Below are positions 19,101-27,548 of a stretch of 64,000 nucleotides of DNA, piece after piece (within the stretch, counting starts at the first letter, position 1; every line of letters begins with the position of its first letter). The position numbers and the translations under genes are program-made. The notes under the pieces were generated by a model that was given only the letters and a program-made list of their open reading frames with translations, was not told the origin of the DNA and did no database searches. This DNA comes from Wolbachia endosymbiont (group A) of Rhinocyllus conicus (GTDB lineage: Bacteria > Pseudomonadota > Alphaproteobacteria > Rickettsiales > Anaplasmataceae): the NCBI RefSeq assembly GCF_947250775.1, contig NZ_OX366349.1, forward strand, positions 1,178,001-1,242,000. The letters are read 5' to 3'.

Positions 19101-22100
19101 AAACTTTTATCCCTAATATACAGTCAATATCATGTTCTCCCTCTTCTTCGAGAAATGGTAAATTAGTTCCTTTTTTCCACGCTACACGAGCTCAAAACAT
19201 GTTTGTGTTACCTAAAGATTTTCAAGATGATCATGTAGTGATAGATTCCCGTCTTGAAGATATTGAGCGATATAGAAACAAAGATCATCTTTTACTGATA
19301 AGGAATAACGAGGTTCCTTTTATAATAAAAGTAGAAAATTTTTATGATAATCAAAGTAAATGGAGAAACGTTAATTTTTTTCTGTGGAATGATGGTAATT
19401 TTTCCTCATATCTTGGCTTACAGCAAGAAGTTAATGGAATAATGGACTATCAAGATAAACTTAAGAGTGATTATGAGAAAACTGTAAAAGAATACACTAT
19501 AGACTTCACTGAGTCTGTCGATATTACACATAATCAAAATGGTACTTTAAATTCGATAGAGGAAGATGAAAAGCGTATAGGAGTAATGATACTAAAGAAT
19601 ATTACTCCAGATCGGATTAGAGTTTCTAGTAGTAACACAGATTTGGTGTTTTCTGATGAAGTATCCAATCACACAATCAATATAAAGAATTGGAATAATT
19701 CTGAGTCTCATAGAATTTCTACGTTGGAGTTTGATCTAGGTTTAGAACCAATAACGCTCCGTAGATTAGATAGGTTTAGTTTATCTGAGGTAAGAAAAAT
19801 ACAAGCTTTAATTGATAAAGCTTCAGAAAATTACCAGAATAGAAGTAAATATACTCCTAAAGTAGAAAATGACTTTAAATGTTTAATATCAGTTGACGAT
19901 TTTGAAAGAGGAAATAGAGATTCAGTACATCAGTGTCTTGATTTTCCTTCACTGCAAGACCGGGTTAGCTTTACAGAAAGTTCCTGTAGTTTAGAACAAA
20001 TTGAGGAATTAAAAAATAAAACGCCAAGTAGTAATCAGATTTTAACATTGCTTGAAAAGTTAGAAAACAACCTTTTGCTGAATGGCTATGATTCAAACAT
20101 AATAGATCAGTGCAATAAGTGGATGATCTCTTTAGGGTTGGGAGTATTGAAACCTTTGGTAAGTACAGCAGTTTATGAAGGTAAATGGGATGAAGTTAAA
20201 ACTCTTCTTGATAAAACTGCTAAAAAAAGTAATGTTGATATTGAACATAAAAATCAGTGTTCACAGAACTGGACGCCTTTGCATTATGCTACTTACAACG
20301 GTAATGTAGAATTAAGCAAGAGTGTATTCAAAGCATTTTTAGAGAAGAAAGGTAATATTAATGCTTTAGAGAGTACTAGTTGCAACAGTGATAATTGGGC
20401 GCTTTTGCACTATGCTGTTCATTATGGTAATCCTGATATGGTTAGCTTTCTTATAGATAAAGGTGCTAATACTGAAATTAGAAGTAAGGAGGGTAAGACA
20501 CCCCTGCATTTGGCTGTTGAAGAAGCAAAGCAAAACATAATTAATCTTCTTCTTGATAGAGGTGCTGATATCGAGGCTAAAAACAACGATGGTAGAACAC
20601 CTCTATATTTAGCCGCTTACAATAATGACTCAGGTGTAATTGAACTTCTTTGTAACAGGATCAAGGCTAAAAGTAATGACGCATTTAAAATGATAAAACA
20701 GGTTGAATTTTTAAAGAAGGAAGTTGTTAACCAAGCAAATATTCCATCTAATGCAAAAAGATTGGTAGAATCTTGTATAAGTAGTTTAAGAGATTCAATA
20801 AAAAATGCAGCTAAAAAGGTGCTAAAGGACGGTATGCTTAATAATCTTAATGCTTCAAATATTAAACTTGCGGATGGAGTGTACAATTTTGATAAAAAGT
20901 TATTTGATGAAGCAATTAAGGAAGCCGTAAGTGATACGTACGCAAGTGTAGGTATAGAAGGAATATTAAGGTTTATATGCAGTCACCATTATATTAATCA
21001 GTTTATTCCAGGTTATATAGCTATATTTGATAAAATACCAAAGAACAATAGTGCAATATTTACATTAGCTTACTCTATTAAAGAGACCATGGAAATGAGT
21101 AACTATCTTATGGTCAGTTCAGAAGAAAGAAATGATCTTGAAAGGTTAAAAAGTAAATTACCAAAATCAGTAAAGAATTTGGTATTTTCGTCTAAAGTGT
21201 GTTTTAAAGATGTTAGGATTAATGAGTACTTGTGTGCTACTGGATATGAATATGATTCAGATAGACGAAGGGTATCTACTTATACTTCAAAAGGAGGTGA
21301 TGAATGTAGGTGGTTGATTGAACGTAGTGGAAATAATGTTCATATAAAAAATGATTATTATGGTGAATATCTTTACTCTGCTGGTAATGATTTTAATTAT
21401 GATTCAGATAGGCGTAGGGTATTTACTTGGATTCCAAAAGACAAAGTTTATAGTGGTTGGAAGATCGAACCTAGTGATGACAAAGTTTATATAAAAGATA
21501 ATTCTGGTGAGTTTTTGTACTCTGCCAATCTTTATGATGGGCATGATTATGCAATGAACGTTTATGGTGAAGATTCTAGTGTACTTGACTTATCGACGAG
21601 AGCACGTGGAGTATTTACTTGGATTCCAGGAAAAAGAGTTTATAGTGGTTGGCAGGTTGAAGATTGTAGTAGATCTAGAAAAAGAAGGGGTGTTACTAGC
21701 TTAGGTGTGAGTATTGGCACTGGAGATAATAAAAACAATATCTCCTTACACGTAACTTTTCAACACAGTAATGCATCCAATGCAAGTACTAGTCTTGATT
21801 CGGATATAGCAGCAGCATCGGAGCAAACAGAATTTGACAATGAAAAAGTTACACCAAGTTACAGAAATCGTCGATTGCTTAGTATAGAAGTAACAAACAA
21901 TACTACAAGGCCAGCTTATCTCAAATTAGAAGATGATAGTGATCAGCACACTATTGTAGAAGATGCTGAAAGTTCATTACAAGTAGTAGACTATAAGTCA
22001 ATATTGACTGGAGAAAATAGTCAGCAAATAGCGAGTAGAGTATCTGCTATAGTTGAAGATGTTGAAAGGCACACCTTTTTAAATCAGTCAAAAAATAAGT

Positions 22101-25100
22101 TAGATTTAGATAGTTGTTTAAATAATAGAGGGAGAAGCAACGCTGCGGATTCTATGAGGAGAGATGTTTGTAGTGAACTCAATGCAAGTGGGAGAAAAAA
22201 TATTGTTCTAAGCGGAAACGATGTATGTACAATTACTTCAGGTCATGAAACACTTGATATTGAAAACTTCCCTATTCAAGAGGTAATCATTAATGAGGAT
22301 GTCAATGGAAAGAAAAGTTTAAGAAGTATATTAGATTTACATCAGCTGGTACAGCAAGTAGATAGGGATTTGAGTATAAAACCGACACCAACGATTATTA
22401 AAGACAAAAATGATTTATTAATTAAGTTATCTATATCAGCTACCGGCTTGCAGCAAGATGTAATAACAGTTAGGCTGAAGGATGCACTTATAAATAAGTG
22501 GTATAAAAAACTACAAATTATTTTTGATAATGCACCGGTGGAAATAGATGGTAATCTAGATTTAAAGTCTTCATTCTTTATTTCTGATGAGAAAATTATT
22601 GTAGTAAGACCTCAAGACATAGAAGAAAATAGTAAACTAATTATATCTAAAAAAGCAGGGCGGTATACCTACCTTCATGATAAATATGACTTGATAGTTA
22701 CCAATGCCTTTAATGCTGGCATAGAAGCAAATGAGTTGTGTATTATATATTTTAGAGATTTCTATAAAGAACCTGAAATGAAAACATTATCTATAAAATT
22801 TACTGACAAAGAGATATTATTAAGTAATGAAGTAGATAAAATACATAATTCAGATAGTATTGATAAATTAAATAATGTGAGTTCTATTGTTAATTCACAA
22901 GAGAGTTCTATACATTTAGAGGTTCCAAACAGTGGAGACATAAATGCTCAAGGTAAACTTGACAGAACACTGTTGCATCTTGCTTCCGAGGCGGGTGAAT
23001 TTGATAAGGTTAAACTTCTTCTTGATAGAGGTGCTAATATTGAAGTTCAAGATAAATTTGGGTACACACCAATATTTCTTGCTACTCAATCAGGTAAATG
23101 GAGCGTGGTAGAACTTCTTCTTGATGGAGGAGCTAATATTGATGCTCAAGACAAGGAAGGTAAAACACTTTTACACTTTGCTGCATCAGGAAATAATTTG
23201 GATATGGTTCAATTCCTTCTTGACAGAGGTGCAAGTATCGAAGTTCAAGACGGGCGTGATTGGACACCGATACTTTATGCTGCTCAGTCAGGTAAATGGG
23301 GTGTGGTCAAACTTCTTATTAGTAACGGTGCAAAATTTAATAATGAGATAACGTATCAGGGAACGCCTTTACATTTTGCTGCTCAAGGGGGTAATTTGGA
23401 TATAGCTCAATTTCTTCTTGATGAAGGTGCTGTCATCGAATCTCAAGACAAAGATGATAAAAAGCCTTTAGATCTTGCTGTTGAAGCAGGAAGGTTGAAC
23501 GTAGCAAAACTTCTTCTTGATAGAGGTGCTAGTGTCAATGCTAAAGATAAGAATGATAGAACACCTTTAGACTTAGCTACTAAAGGAGATATGATAGAGC
23601 TTTTGAAGAGAGCGCAGATGGATCAAGGATTGTCAATCAATGCACGAGAGGGCACTTTTGATAAAGTGGAAGATCTTATTGCTCAAGGTGCTAATTTAGA
23701 AGCTAAAGATAATAATGATAATACTCCTCTACATAATGCTTGTAATAATGGTCACTTTAACGTAGCAAAATATCTTATCGAAAAGGGAGCTAGTTTAAAG
23801 GCTAAAAATAAAGACAATAAAACACCTTTAGAGTTGGCTGATCACAAGGGTTACATAAATATAGTAGAAATGATAAAGCAGATACAATCAGGATTAGATG
23901 AAGAATTGTTGTCTGCGGTGAAAAATGGTGATCCTAATAAAGTTGATGATCTTGTTAGCCATGGTGCTAGCTTGGAGGTGAAAGATAGCAATGGTAACAC
24001 TCTTTTACATTATGCTTCTCAAAATGGTCATTTAAAAGTAGTAGAATATCTTATCGAAAAGGGAGCTAGCTTAAAGGCTAAAAATAAAGATGGTAACACA
24101 CCTTTAGACTTGGCTGTTAAAGAAAATATAAAAGAATTTTTGAAAAAAGCACAGTCAGGTTTAAATAAAGAATTGTTGGCTGTAGTAAACGGTGATGATC
24201 TTAATAGAGTCAAGGCTCTTGTTAGCCAAGGTGCTAGTTTAGAAGCGAAAGATAATAGTGATAATACTCCTTTACATAACGCTTGTAATAATGGTCATGT
24301 GAAAGTAGTAGAATATCTTGTCGAAGAGGGAGCTAGCTTAAAGGTTAAAAATAAAGATGGTGAAACACCTTTGCATGTAGCTGCTCAACATGATAGTACA
24401 CTTGAAGTAATTGAATTTATTTTGAACAGAGATCTTAGTGGTATTAATGATATAACTAATAACGGTAGAACACCTTTACATTTAGCTATACAAGGAAATA
24501 AACCAAGTACAGTCAAACTTCTTCTCAATAAAGGTGCTAATATTAACGCTAAAGACAAGGATGGTAAAACACCTTTGGATTTGGCTATGCAAGAAGGTTA
24601 TACAAATATAGTGGAGATGATAGAGCAAGTACAATCAGATTTAGATGAAGGATTGTTGACTGCAGTACAAGATGGTAATCTCAATGAAGCTGAAGATCTT
24701 GTTAGTCGGAATGCTAATGTTAATACTACAGATATATACAGTTGGACACCACTACATTGGGCTGCATTTGAGGATCGTTTAGAAATTGCAAGGTTTTTGA
24801 TAAAAAAAGGCGCTGATATTAATGCTGCAGATAAAGGCCCTTATGGTAAAAAGCCTGTGCATGTTGCTATTGAGAACAATAGTAAAGATATCATAGGGTT
24901 TCTTCTCAGCAAAGGAGTGAGTATTAATGATACTGACAAGCAAGGTTATACACCACTGCACTATGCTGCATGGAGAGGACGTTTAGAGATTGCTGAGCTT
25001 CTCGTTGATAAGGGAGCTAGTATCAATACTGCAGACGCCTCTACTGCTGGTAAAAAACCTATACATGTTGCTGCTGAAAATAATAGTAAAAGTATTATAG

Positions 25101-27544
25101 AGTTTCTTATCAGCAAGGGGGTAAACGTTGATGAGGCTGATAAAAATGGTTGGGCACCTTTACACTATGCTGCTAAGTTTGATCAATTAGAGGTTGCAAA
25201 ATTCTTGATAGAAAAAGGAGCTAATATCAATGCTGCAGATACTTCTACTATTGGTGAAAAACCTATACATGTTGCCGCTGAGAATAATAGTAAAAACATT
25301 ATAGAGTTTCTTATTAGTAAGGGAGTGAGTGTTAATGATACTGACAAAGATGGCAGGACACCGCTGTACTGGGCTTCTTGGAATGGTCGTCTGGATGTAG
25401 TAGAGTATCTTATAGGTAAAGGAGCTGATATCAGTGCTAAAGATAAGGATGGTAGAAACCCGCTAGATGTGGCTAAAGGTCACCAATATGATAATGTTGT
25501 AGAGTATTTACAACAAGCAGAATTACGGCTAAATAAACAATTGTTGACTGCAGTACAAGATGGTGATTTTGAAAAAGTTAAAGATCTTGTAAGCCGAGGT
25601 GCTAGCTTGGACGCTGCTAACATTGATGCTCAAGATAAGGATGGTAAAACACCTTTGCATTTTGCTGCTCAAGAAGGTAATCTGGACATGGTCCAGTTTT
25701 TTCTTAATAGAGGTGCTAACATTAAGGCTAAAGACATGTATGGTTGGACCCCTTTACACTTTGCTTCTGCTTACGGTAAGTTTGATGTAGTTAAATTTTT
25801 TCTTGATAGCAATATTAACATTAGAGCTAAAGATAGATATGGTGATACACCTTTACATTTGGCTGCCCAAAATAATGATAAATCTGAAATAGTTGAGTCT
25901 TTTTTAGATAGTGATGCTAATAACATTAACGATAGAACTAATAATGGTTGGACACCTTTACATGTAGCTGTACAAGGAAATAAGCCAAGTACAGTTAAAC
26001 TTCTTCTTGGTAGAGGTGCTGACATTGAGGTTAAAGATACTTACGGCCAAACACCTTTAGACTTAGCTACTCAAAAAGGTTACACAGATATAGTCAAGAT
26101 TTTAGAACAAGAACAATTAGGCAAAGAGTTGTTTACTGCTGTAAGAGAATATGATTTTTCTAGAGTTGAAAAGCTTATCAGTCGAGGAGCTAATATTGAT
26201 ACTAAAAACAAGAATGGTAAGACGCCGCTAGATATTGCTATTAATACAAAGAACACTCTTGAAGAGAATCAAGGATCTCTCAATAATGCATTATTGCTTG
26301 GCCAACAAGGTCGTATAGTGAGAATTTTAGAACATGAACAATTAAACAGGAAGTTATTTACTGCTGTAAGAGAAGAAAATCTCCCTAAAGTTAGAGAGCT
26401 TATCAGTCGAGGGGCTAATATCGATACTGAAAGGGATGGTAAAACACCACTAGATATTGCTAAAGAAAAACTTAGAGAACATAGTAAAAATGAAGAATGT
26501 AGTGATGTTGTGCAGTGCTTAGAAAAACTTAATCAAGAAAGAGAAAAGCCTGTACAACGTAAACGCCGTCATCACCATGGGGATCACAATCATCATCATA
26601 TGTCAAGAAAACCTCTTGCTATAGATTCAAGTGATCAACCTGAGATAACAGCAAGTAGTGGTACAAGACCATCTTCATGGATAAATGATTTGTTTAGTTG
26701 GGTGAAAAGTTCTGTAGGTGGGTTTAGAGCTGCTTTATCTGAGGAAGCATCAAATACTGCAAGTTCAATACCACAAGTTGATGAGCAATTTGCCAAAGCT
26801 TCGGTAAGTAATAGTAGTTCAACAAGTACCACACTACCATCTGATGGTACAGATAAAAAACAAGAAAATGGAGGTTTCTTTCGAGACAACATTGATTATG
26901 TAAATGCAAATATAAAACAAATGCGTGAAAGGCAAACACCTGTTAAATTTAAACCTAGTAGCGGAAATATAATACTAGAAATGGGAGATCACTATCTATC
27001 ACATGTTGATTTTAATGGTACAATAATGTTACTTGATTTATTAATTAGAAAAGTTACAGGTCAGAAGTATATTTCTACAGTAGATCAGTCTATATCCCCA
27101 CTAGAAGCACAGGGCTATGCACTCAATATTACAAAGGAATTTGAGAAAGTAGTAGAGCAAGCTGGATTAAAAAGTGGTGTATCAATGCATCGATTAAATA
27201 TTGATTATATGGAAATGCAGAAAGAAATTACTAGAAAAGTCATGAGTGGTAAATTCAATGAAATTTCAGGGATTTTAAAATCGTATGTAGAGAAAGCATG
27301 TCCTGATGAAGAAGCTGGTAAATTAAGTCCGAAGAAATTTGAAAAGTTTATGGCTACATTTAATAACAAGCTAGATGTATCACTAAATCAATCAATACAC
27401 CAAATGCTACATAATGAAAATAACGTACTAAAAATGGATAATATAAAAGAACCGCAAAGCTTAGGTTTATCTGGACCTAGAACTAGGTTAGATGATGTAT
27501 TAATTGCGGGCAATGCCAGAGAATTAGTCGCTGGAAGAAGGTAG
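13163..27544 (+). CDS. cifB: Giant CifB-like multidomain protein: nucleases, Ulp1 protease, toxin-like and ankyrin domains (type V-like)
   Basis: 4,793 residues, uninterrupted; ATG 13163 has AGGAGG 5 nt upstream. Order of parts: PD-(D/E)XK nuclease 1 (D390, E410-x-K412); PD-(D/E)XK nuclease 2 (D757, E779-x-K781); Ulp1/C48 protease with His960, Asp979, Gln1008, Cys1014; basic KRRS near 1090; hydrophobic glycine-rich segment about 1213-1430 like the TcdA/TcdB pore-forming region; GGSN/GGDGSD beta-roll-like stretches about 1580-1910; ankyrins about 2370-2500; three YLY/RRRV repeats about 2679-2836; RSRKRRG at 2837; about 35 ankyrins 3266-4446; RKRR plus a histidine-rich linker at 4466; latrotoxin C-terminal domain about 4590-4793. 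CifB proteins act in host cells to induce cytoplasmic incompatibility. All three catalytic centres look intact. The activity of this form is inferred. Confidence 0.88.
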   Translation: MVISNQQQEKLQDFKDFELIKLLFQKVASAGSDPVDLLDKSFEARFQSLVDQIQSYLHSSEKVGFFPHRFLGWFSSILDTKLNDKLGIKKLHFRFEGARTLKVVAETESKAHVFIFTEDIEAQYSNPQRQQMRTRNFEFTKGEWKDVMGRDYTRSDARKFQIDVVKILKDKYELVKGRPKSKTNPTPKKLYLYLRSDGILEYVAKDIRGNTQIIQISRNELKGNYAFKARFFDEIKQFLGKSGKDLSDDVRKELSRITSAKGYTLKGGKEDEKINIEIERNKKIKDEPIAPPAEFPFKEVTKKLGKSVYLEDYMEKLASPDGKQVQDNLKEILTYIKEVHTNLNLQGNVYGNKAREAGQHGFVAGIFDNFRYRDNTKIYLEQFAGGGYADIVLLVRGPNRAIDSVPILIELKAGTEGQVNPSDALRQAEDYIEGFRPNKMRILTNADDAIAVGLNLDSTEPFKTNVEPIKQPSSLMEDFIKLARRWNNQQLSEKDFKQEIADLLSSEYHTFPANKETKDHYYFSRDILGQSILINKIGQDQSNIKKYIYSYDEYPLNWPQGTEYTLSKSPVMTLILVQGNEGQEKTAFIFHIRESNTKEFYADKKIPVLNIPEIGKVGNAVEIKMSLKKYETGLSFEDLFKIEQISKYKPSGADQQFTGSFLKIPNSDELKVKFDQAITSQHATSSDGKDLLPDYKRLLAEVADAIYPIKDLITNEARLQAILNGLFSSYSDLKLQETSSKTVIIPEFQVGAGGRVDMVIQGIGPSPQGTKEYTPIALEFKLIDKNLNQDQLKQEVDKLTKEQNVRYAKGAALKTITDSDKMLFMGVVVNVKAKDKNSLILTSDEFVPAIVVHSSIDIAKRKHLEGIQEITQRLKNIGIQEENLRTLESATAEKDYHYWLQQHDIADIARIEYGYGADTLFEVVGSSEHIVNQLQQFQDSVTTRGERRPLTLIVNLDNNHWVTLVVAYQNGQYNGYYVDSLGNSVPDNIRQVLQQAQINVHDVPVTQQRDGYNCGLWALENARGINAVLQGSRSNIPDEIRNRLQVQGRDEAYFIRTRENVSDKLSIDPQRIANLETVLAETQAPRKKFDLNNCVKQGSRKRRSINPCLFSLDDVKKFIKGRVDENNIDKIIVDSEKFLTYVKSSQNEGKNAQLIEFVGDKNIEGNHKYLFDRVVEDQGYGRYIENERIKNLHGDISQQTGSTTKSSKLKSRLMNAAGGIQLIRGIHGAIVSCKDGTAIDCGLNLGGIGWSFASQPIENVMVKITPKVVASAEKVAGKIVSGTLGKQTKFAIRIAGVKFGSTIAKGTAGAIAGVFDIVDIGMSASNLVDCKKREDSDNPCGEKEIRDNIASISFSSISFVSGVALTAASMPVVGIAVGFGLMVGYGIYSGVSNIIEYEKKYDTTHGENWSIFWRTLLFQPMAADVQHLAARKDTVNSLAKGVWQALNNSPNSTVAYGIGLGKVSGNTLRPDYAKILMNKAERANTRNLSRIIPHSIEGASRVCLPQVTDQDYEKEGTKNSFDFASYYCENSVVISHDNRVKAKQKDKTIVYDLSNVDKGTIIGSDEWNNNFLIDSSTAEIVGGSNKVVNRFVVNNADFSGKIIGGSNTVNILDLSQLKDPVIGMNVNYRFKPNASGSLKARVNGRWLINDQIDNNGIFNYYYVGRKNKVDEILCMGYSEHFIGTDDREVIIDSGGGLDKNRKDVVENCKKVIISPYTTVKGGKSNYTFYVKAADYKGKGLYSEIDVDGTGTIIFPEIDLLGDCDQITYSTDSNTLSLKINFGQNNQFTLDVKNYVEQSSNKPRFALIDKNGSNIVPKIERSDSSTIKITSFELHSEHSLDNFDNVENHYKKILNNHKSYKVFGVIRDKVQNQDNSTVPHMFFGSSEDDIINFDQGAIVARGGDGSDVYFISNDINSREVKIDNNSNDKKLDILFMPMVEKDFSIQQCDLYLKHNNSNIRVKNYLQDSNYRHLIIMNKKGETFIPNIQSISCSPSSSRNGKLVPFFHATRAQNMFVLPKDFQDDHVVIDSRLEDIERYRNKDHLLLIRNNEVPFIIKVENFYDNQSKWRNVNFFLWNDGNFSSYLGLQQEVNGIMDYQDKLKSDYEKTVKEYTIDFTESVDITHNQNGTLNSIEEDEKRIGVMILKNITPDRIRVSSSNTDLVFSDEVSNHTINIKNWNNSESHRISTLEFDLGLEPITLRRLDRFSLSEVRKIQALIDKASENYQNRSKYTPKVENDFKCLISVDDFERGNRDSVHQCLDFPSLQDRVSFTESSCSLEQIEELKNKTPSSNQILTLLEKLENNLLLNGYDSNIIDQCNKWMISLGLGVLKPLVSTAVYEGKWDEVKTLLDKTAKKSNVDIEHKNQCSQNWTPLHYATYNGNVELSKSVFKAFLEKKGNINALESTSCNSDNWALLHYAVHYGNPDMVSFLIDKGANTEIRSKEGKTPLHLAVEEAKQNIINLLLDRGADIEAKNNDGRTPLYLAAYNNDSGVIELLCNRIKAKSNDAFKMIKQVEFLKKEVVNQANIPSNAKRLVESCISSLRDSIKNAAKKVLKDGMLNNLNASNIKLADGVYNFDKKLFDEAIKEAVSDTYASVGIEGILRFICSHHYINQFIPGYIAIFDKIPKNNSAIFTLAYSIKETMEMSNYLMVSSEERNDLERLKSKLPKSVKNLVFSSKVCFKDVRINEYLCATGYEYDSDRRRVSTYTSKGGDECRWLIERSGNNVHIKNDYYGEYLYSAGNDFNYDSDRRRVFTWIPKDKVYSGWKIEPSDDKVYIKDNSGEFLYSANLYDGHDYAMNVYGEDSSVLDLSTRARGVFTWIPGKRVYSGWQVEDCSRSRKRRGVTSLGVSIGTGDNKNNISLHVTFQHSNASNASTSLDSDIAAASEQTEFDNEKVTPSYRNRRLLSIEVTNNTTRPAYLKLEDDSDQHTIVEDAESSLQVVDYKSILTGENSQQIASRVSAIVEDVERHTFLNQSKNKLDLDSCLNNRGRSNAADSMRRDVCSELNASGRKNIVLSGNDVCTITSGHETLDIENFPIQEVIINEDVNGKKSLRSILDLHQLVQQVDRDLSIKPTPTIIKDKNDLLIKLSISATGLQQDVITVRLKDALINKWYKKLQIIFDNAPVEIDGNLDLKSSFFISDEKIIVVRPQDIEENSKLIISKKAGRYTYLHDKYDLIVTNAFNAGIEANELCIIYFRDFYKEPEMKTLSIKFTDKEILLSNEVDKIHNSDSIDKLNNVSSIVNSQESSIHLEVPNSGDINAQGKLDRTLLHLASEAGEFDKVKLLLDRGANIEVQDKFGYTPIFLATQSGKWSVVELLLDGGANIDAQDKEGKTLLHFAASGNNLDMVQFLLDRGASIEVQDGRDWTPILYAAQSGKWGVVKLLISNGAKFNNEITYQGTPLHFAAQGGNLDIAQFLLDEGAVIESQDKDDKKPLDLAVEAGRLNVAKLLLDRGASVNAKDKNDRTPLDLATKGDMIELLKRAQMDQGLSINAREGTFDKVEDLIAQGANLEAKDNNDNTPLHNACNNGHFNVAKYLIEKGASLKAKNKDNKTPLELADHKGYINIVEMIKQIQSGLDEELLSAVKNGDPNKVDDLVSHGASLEVKDSNGNTLLHYASQNGHLKVVEYLIEKGASLKAKNKDGNTPLDLAVKENIKEFLKKAQSGLNKELLAVVNGDDLNRVKALVSQGASLEAKDNSDNTPLHNACNNGHVKVVEYLVEEGASLKVKNKDGETPLHVAAQHDSTLEVIEFILNRDLSGINDITNNGRTPLHLAIQGNKPSTVKLLLNKGANINAKDKDGKTPLDLAMQEGYTNIVEMIEQVQSDLDEGLLTAVQDGNLNEAEDLVSRNANVNTTDIYSWTPLHWAAFEDRLEIARFLIKKGADINAADKGPYGKKPVHVAIENNSKDIIGFLLSKGVSINDTDKQGYTPLHYAAWRGRLEIAELLVDKGASINTADASTAGKKPIHVAAENNSKSIIEFLISKGVNVDEADKNGWAPLHYAAKFDQLEVAKFLIEKGANINAADTSTIGEKPIHVAAENNSKNIIEFLISKGVSVNDTDKDGRTPLYWASWNGRLDVVEYLIGKGADISAKDKDGRNPLDVAKGHQYDNVVEYLQQAELRLNKQLLTAVQDGDFEKVKDLVSRGASLDAANIDAQDKDGKTPLHFAAQEGNLDMVQFFLNRGANIKAKDMYGWTPLHFASAYGKFDVVKFFLDSNINIRAKDRYGDTPLHLAAQNNDKSEIVESFLDSDANNINDRTNNGWTPLHVAVQGNKPSTVKLLLGRGADIEVKDTYGQTPLDLATQKGYTDIVKILEQEQLGKELFTAVREYDFSRVEKLISRGANIDTKNKNGKTPLDIAINTKNTLEENQGSLNNALLLGQQGRIVRILEHEQLNRKLFTAVREENLPKVRELISRGANIDTERDGKTPLDIAKEKLREHSKNEECSDVVQCLEKLNQEREKPVQRKRRHHHGDHNHHHMSRKPLAIDSSDQPEITASSGTRPSSWINDLFSWVKSSVGGFRAALSEEASNTASSIPQVDEQFAKASVSNSSSTSTTLPSDGTDKKQENGGFFRDNIDYVNANIKQMRERQTPVKFKPSSGNIILEMGDHYLSHVDFNGTIMLLDLLIRKVTGQKYISTVDQSISPLEAQGYALNITKEFEKVVEQAGLKSGVSMHRLNIDYMEMQKEITRKVMSGKFNEISGILKSYVEKACPDEEAGKLSPKKFEKFMATFNNKLDVSLNQSIHQMLHNENNVLKMDNIKEPQSLGLSGPRTRLDDVLIAGNARELVAGRR
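22960..26500 (+). repeat. Large ankyrin-repeat array with higher-order units inside cifB
   Basis: About 35 repeats of roughly 33 codons. They are grouped into super-units of two to five repeats, each unit ending in a shortened repeat (TPLDLA...IVEMI) followed by LLTAVQDG-type linkers. Some blocks are nearly identical at DNA level, for example the KPIHVAAENNSK blocks near 24850, 25060 and 25250 and the CNNGH blocks near 23740 and 24280. This indicates recent internal duplication. Confidence 0.8.
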
Positions 27545-27548
27545 TAGA

